Below are positions 6,116 to 8,635 of a DNA stretch of 8,635 nucleotides, in pieces; the first letter of the stretch is position 1, and every line of letters starts with the position of its first letter. A program made the translations under genes and the position numbers. The DNA is from CAXBES01 sp965367015 (GTDB lineage: Bacteria > Bacteroidota > Bacteroidia > Flavobacteriales > Flavobacteriaceae). The notes under the pieces are model-generated. The model did no database searches and was not told the origin of the DNA. It saw nothing but the letters and a program-made list of their open reading frames with translations. The stretch spans positions 1 through 8,635 of the forward strand of contig CBDUGY010000121.1 of the NCBI GenBank assembly GCA_965367015.1, in the 5' to 3' direction.

Positions 6116-7108
6116 TTAATCTTTATCTAATTTGTATTTTGAAAGATCCATTCCAAAGTTCAGACCTTTAACATTCACAAGCTCTTCAAGCTCTGTTAAG
6201 GACTTCTTACCGAAGTTTCTGAATTTCATAAGATCATTCTTATTGTAAGATACTAAGTCTCCCAAGGTATCAACTTCTGCCGCTTTTAAACAGTTAAGAG
6301 CACGAACCGAAAGATCCATATCAATTAGCTTGGTTTTAAGCAACTGTCGCATGTGTAATGACTCCTCATCGTAAGTTTCAGTTTGAGCGATCTCATCGGC
6401 CTCGAGGGTGATGCGTTCGTCACTAAACAGCATAAAGTGATGAATCAAAGTTTTTGCAGCTTCGGTCAATGCATCTTTTGGATGAATAGATCCGTCTGTA
6501 ATGATTTCGAAAACTAATTTTTCGTAATCTGTCTTTTGCTCTACACGGAAATTTTCAATGCTATATTTAACATTTTTAATTGGAGTGTAAATTGAATCTG
6601 TGAAAATGGTACCAAGGGGTGCATTTGCCTTCTTGTTCTCTTCTGCAGGCACATAACCTCTTCCCTTCTCGATAGTAATCTCGAAGTTAAGATTAACCTT
6701 GCTATCCATATTACAGATAACCAAATCAGGATTCAATACTTGAAAACCGGAAATAAATTTCTGGAAATCTCCAGCAGTTAATTGCTCTCCGCTATTTACT
6801 GAAATGGTTACAGTTTCGTTATCTATTTCATCAATTTGTCTTTTAAAACGAACTTGTTTTAAGTTCAAAATGATTTCGGTTACATCTTCGACTACTCCTG
6901 CAATTGTTGAAAACTCGTGGTCTACACCTTCGATACGTACCGAAGTAATTGCAAATCCTTCTAATGAAGAAAGTAATACTCGTCTTAATGCGTTACCAAC
7001 GGTCAGTCCGTAACCTGGTTCCAAAGGGCGAAATTCAAATTTCCCTTCGAAATCGGTTGAATTGATCATGATAACTTTATCAGGCTTCTGAAAACTAAAT
7101 ACTGCCAT
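6116..7108 (-). CDS. rpoA: DNA-directed RNA polymerase subunit alpha
   Basis: Scaffold subunit whose dimer nucleates assembly of beta and beta-prime, and whose C-terminal domain touches upstream DNA and activators. The 330-residue protein is full length. The N-terminal domain (about 1-235) includes PLEPGYGLTVGNALRRVLLS (28-47), the assembly region, and the insert domain with VEDVTEIILNLK (73-84). A short acidic linker (about 236-255) leads to the C-terminal domain (about 258-322) with two helix-hairpin-helix elements. The DNA-contact residues known in E. coli are matched by R269, N272 and C273 in SVRALNCLK, and by G300, K302 and S303 in RNFGKKSLTELEE, so UP-element binding capacity looks intact. 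It lies 21 nt after rpsD, within the alpha operon. Its leader is AT-rich with no Shine-Dalgarno. Confidence 0.98.
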   Translation of the reverse strand: MAVFSFQKPDKVIMINSTDFEGKFEFRPLEPGYGLTVGNALRRVLLSSLEGFAITSVRIEGVDHEFSTIAGVVEDVTEIILNLKQVRFKRQIDEIDNETVTISVNSGEQLTAGDFQKFISGFQVLNPDLVICNMDSKVNLNFEITIEKGRGYVPAEENKKANAPLGTIFTDSIYTPIKNVKYSIENFRVEQKTDYEKLVFEIITDGSIHPKDALTEAAKTLIHHFMLFSDERITLEADEIAQTETYDEESLHMRQLLKTKLIDMDLSVRALNCLKAAEVDTLGDLVSYNKNDLMKFRNFGKKSLTELEELVNVKGLNFGMDLSKYKLDKD

Positions 7109-7129
7109 AGTGTGACTCGTGTGTTTTAA

Positions 7130-7735
7130 TTATTTTGAATATAATTCGACGATAAACTGTACGTTTATGTTTTCCGGTATCTGAATAAGTTGTGGTACAG
7201 ATACAAATGTTCCTTCTTTCGTTTCAGTATTCCAAGTAATCCACTCATATGTGTGGCTAGCATTAGCTAACGAACTTTCGATAGCTTCAAGAGATTTCGA
7301 CTTCTCTCTAACAGCTACTACATCTCCAGGCTTTAACTGGTATGAAGGAATGTTTACTTTTTCACCATTAACGGTAATGTGACGGTGAGAAACCAATTGT
7401 CTGGCACCGGAGCGACTTGGAGAAATCCCCATTCTGTACACTACGTTATCCAAACGGGACTCACAATATTGAAGCAAAACGGCACCTGTAATTCCTGGGG
7501 CAGCTGTTGCTTTTTTGAACATATTTCTGAACTGACGCTCCAAAATACCATAAGTGTATTTTGTTTTTTGCTTCTCCATCAATTGGATTGCGTATTCAGA
7601 TTTTTTACCCCGGCGACGTGCGTTACCGTGTTGCCCTGGAGGGTAGTTTCTTTTTTCGAAAGATTTGTCGTCTCCGAAGATTGCTTCCCCGAACTTACGG
7701 GCGATTTTAGTTTTTGGACCAGTATATCTTGCCAT
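7130..7735 (-). CDS. rpsD: 30S ribosomal protein S4 (uS4)
   Basis: Primary 16S rRNA-binding protein that nucleates assembly of the small subunit body. The 201-residue protein opens with MARYTGPKTKIARKFGEAIF and lacks the zinc-binding Cys cluster of the C+ form, so it is the zinc-free type. The NYPPGQHG motif lies at 30-37. The S4 RNA-binding domain spans about 93-155, with SRLDNVVYRMG, SRSGARQLVSHRHITVNG and the KPGDVV turn. In E. coli and Bacillus subtilis S4 represses its own mRNA by binding a structured leader; here the 89-nt spacer before this gene can fold into a long hairpin, a possible analogue. rpoA follows 21 nt downstream. No Shine-Dalgarno is present. Confidence 0.97.
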   Translation of the reverse strand: MARYTGPKTKIARKFGEAIFGDDKSFEKRNYPPGQHGNARRRGKKSEYAIQLMEKQKTKYTYGILERQFRNMFKKATAAPGITGAVLLQYCESRLDNVVYRMGISPSRSGARQLVSHRHITVNGEKVNIPSYQLKPGDVVAVREKSKSLEAIESSLANASHTYEWITWNTETKEGTFVSVPQLIQIPENINVQFIVELYSK

Positions 7736-7752
7736 TTCTAATTTAAGGTTAT

Positions 7753-7804
7753 GAAGGAAAACTAAATTAAGGTCTTACGTTAATCCTTTAGTTTTTTATC
7801 CTTC
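7753..7804 (-). promoter_or_regulatory. Bulged hairpin in the rpsK-rpsD spacer, candidate S4 control site
   Basis: On the minus strand GAAGGA, a 4-nt bulge TAAA, and AAACTAAA pair with TTTAGTTT and TCCTTC (7753-7766 with 7787-7794 and 7799-7804), 14 bp in all around a 20-nt loop. The structure ends 17 nt before the rpsD ATG. No U-run follows, so it is not a terminator. Its place just before the gene of a well-known autoregulator suggests translational control, but this is inference. The stem is A/U-rich in part. Confidence 0.42.
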
Positions 7805-7824
7805 AGATTGATATTTATAATTAA

Positions 7825-8226
7825 TTAAACTCTTCTTCTTTTAGGAGGACGGCATCCGTTGTGCGGCATTGGAGTAACATCGATAATTTCAGTTACTTCA
7901 ATTCCTGCGTTGTGGATGGAACGTATTGCAGATTCTCTACCGTTTCCTGGCCCTTTTACGTAAACTTTTACTTTACGCAAACCGGCGTCGTGTGCAACTT
8001 TTGCGCAATCTTCTGATGCCAATTGAGCTGCATAAGGAGTGTTTTTCTTTGATCCACGGAAGCCCATTTTACCGGCTGAGGACCAAGAGATAACATCTCC
8101 GTTCTTATTTGTCAACGAAACGATAATGTTGTTGAAGGAGGCATTGATATGCGCTTCTCCAGTTGATTCAACAATAACCTTACGTTTCTTAACTGTTTTT
8201 GTAGTTTTTTGTGTTGTCTTTGCCAT
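7825..8226 (-). CDS. rpsK: 30S ribosomal protein S11 (uS11)
   Basis: Small-subunit platform protein near the mRNA exit region, contacting the decoding-site rRNA and S18/S21. The 133-residue protein has a basic, Thr/Lys-rich N-terminal extension (1-18). The S11 fold follows, with HINASFNNIIVSLTN (23-37), SAGKMGFRGSKKNTPYAAQ, VKGPGNGRES and the C-terminal PHNGCRPPKRRRV. The Asn-Gly within PHNGC (N123) is the site of the isoaspartate modification known in E. coli S11; whether that occurs here cannot be seen. It sits 11 nt after rpsM and 89 nt before rpsD. No Shine-Dalgarno is visible in its leader. Confidence 0.98.
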   Translation of the reverse strand: MAKTTQKTTKTVKKRKVIVESTGEAHINASFNNIIVSLTNKNGDVISWSSAGKMGFRGSKKNTPYAAQLASEDCAKVAHDAGLRKVKVYVKGPGNGRESAIRSIHNAGIEVTEIIDVTPMPHNGCRPPKRRRV

Positions 8227-8237
8227 AACGTTAGGTT

Positions 8238-8612
8238 TTATTTAGTTGCTTTTTTCTTGTTAGCAACAGTTTTACGTTTTCCTTTTCTAGTACGAGAGTT
8301 ATTCTTAGTACGTTGTCCTCTTAAAGGAAGACCCGATCTGTGACGAATACCTCTGTAACAACCAATATCCATTAAGCGTTTAATGCTTAATTGAACTTCA
8401 CTACGTAATTCACCTTCGATTTTGAAAGAGCTAACAGCATCACGAATAGCACCGATTTCATCATCGTTCCATTCGCTTACTTTTTTGTCTTCGTTAACCT
8501 CGGCTTTTTTCAGAATATCCTCTGCACGGCTCTTGCCGATACCGAAGATATACGTTAACGCGATTACACCCCTTTTGTGCTTCGGGATATCTACACCTGC
8601 GATTCTTGCCAT
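8238..8612 (-). CDS. rpsM: 30S ribosomal protein S13 (uS13)
   Basis: Small-subunit head protein that contacts the P-site tRNA and bridges to the large subunit. The 124-residue protein starts MARIAGVDIPKHKRGVIALT, has the helix-turn segment YIFGIGKSRAEDIL (21-34), and carries the family signature CYRGIRHRSGLPLRGQRT (84-101) followed by a Lys/Arg-rich tail that reaches toward the tRNAs. Its ATG lies 3 nt after the rpmJ stop. AAGGA six bases upstream of the ATG resembles a Shine-Dalgarno, but it is also the Gln-Gly coding end of rpmJ, so its role is uncertain. First complete gene of the operon segment in the window; the operon promoter is not included. Confidence 0.98.
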   Translation of the reverse strand: MARIAGVDIPKHKRGVIALTYIFGIGKSRAEDILKKAEVNEDKKVSEWNDDEIGAIRDAVSSFKIEGELRSEVQLSIKRLMDIGCYRGIRHRSGLPLRGQRTKNNSRTRKGKRKTVANKKKATK

Positions 8613-8615
8613 AAC

Positions 8616-8635
8616 TTATCCTTGTCTTTGTTTGA
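8616..8635 (-). CDS. rpmJ: 50S ribosomal protein L36 (bL36), last codons only
   Basis: Read on the minus strand, the right edge encodes KQRQG followed by TAA, preceded by two bases consistent with Phe. FKQRQG-stop is the usual C terminus of L36, and infA-rpmJ-rpsM is the normal order in this operon in many bacteria. Only five full codons are visible, so the call rests on the tail match together with position. The stop is 3 nt from the rpsM start. Confidence 0.85.

Noticed and set aside
7379..7741. Plus-strand open frame of 120 codons opposite rpsD
   Set aside because: It is wholly antisense to a conserved ribosomal protein gene, its product is Cys/Phe-rich with no recognisable domain, and no promoter or start context supports it.

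Overview
The window is a stretch of chromosome from a member of the Bacteroidota, most likely a flavobacterium (class Flavobacteriia). The evidence is: the block rpmJ-rpsM-rpsK-rpsD-rpoA-rplQ followed by carA, eno and gltA; a 158-residue L17 with a charged C-terminal tail; an enolase loop reading NGGSHSDAPIAFQEF; promoters of the Bacteroidota type (TTG, about 20 bases, TAnnTTTG); and AT-rich leaders that mostly lack a Shine-Dalgarno sequence. The genus and species cannot be told. All genes lie on the minus strand, so transcription runs from high to low coordinates.

Region 1 (8635 down to about 5510) is the distal half of the alpha ribosomal operon. It holds the last codons of rpmJ (L36), then rpsM (S13), rpsK (S11), rpsD (S4), rpoA (RNA polymerase alpha) and rplQ (L17), and it closes with a strong GAAA-loop terminator. 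The spacers before rpsD (89 nt) and before rplQ (72 nt) are longer than the others and both can fold. They are candidate sites for internal control.

Region 2 (about 5440 down to 2941) is a two-gene unit, carA and eno, with a well-formed promoter in front of carA. The stop of carA overlaps the start of eno in an ATGA, so a pyrimidine/arginine enzyme subunit and a glycolytic enzyme are likely translationally coupled. A hairpin terminator follows eno.

Region 3 (about 2851 down to 1469) is gltA (citrate synthase) with its own, weaker promoter candidate and a perfect 11-bp hairpin terminator. Region 4 (1469 to the left edge) is proC (pyrroline-5-carboxylate reductase) and, 15 nt downstream, the N-terminal two thirds of a guanidino-group-modifying enzyme of the arginine deiminase/amidinotransferase fold. 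The proC promoter's -7 element is embedded in the U-tract of the gltA terminator. The last two genes suggest arginine-to-proline metabolism, but that is inference.

The window is mostly housekeeping. No mobile element, CRISPR array, tRNA, rRNA or obvious foreign segment was seen, and no stretch longer than about 180 bases lacks a gene. I found no evidence of an undescribed multi-gene system. The points worth a second look are regulatory: the two structured spacers, the terminator/promoter overlap and the carA-eno coupling. The identity of the cut-off gene at the left edge is also open.
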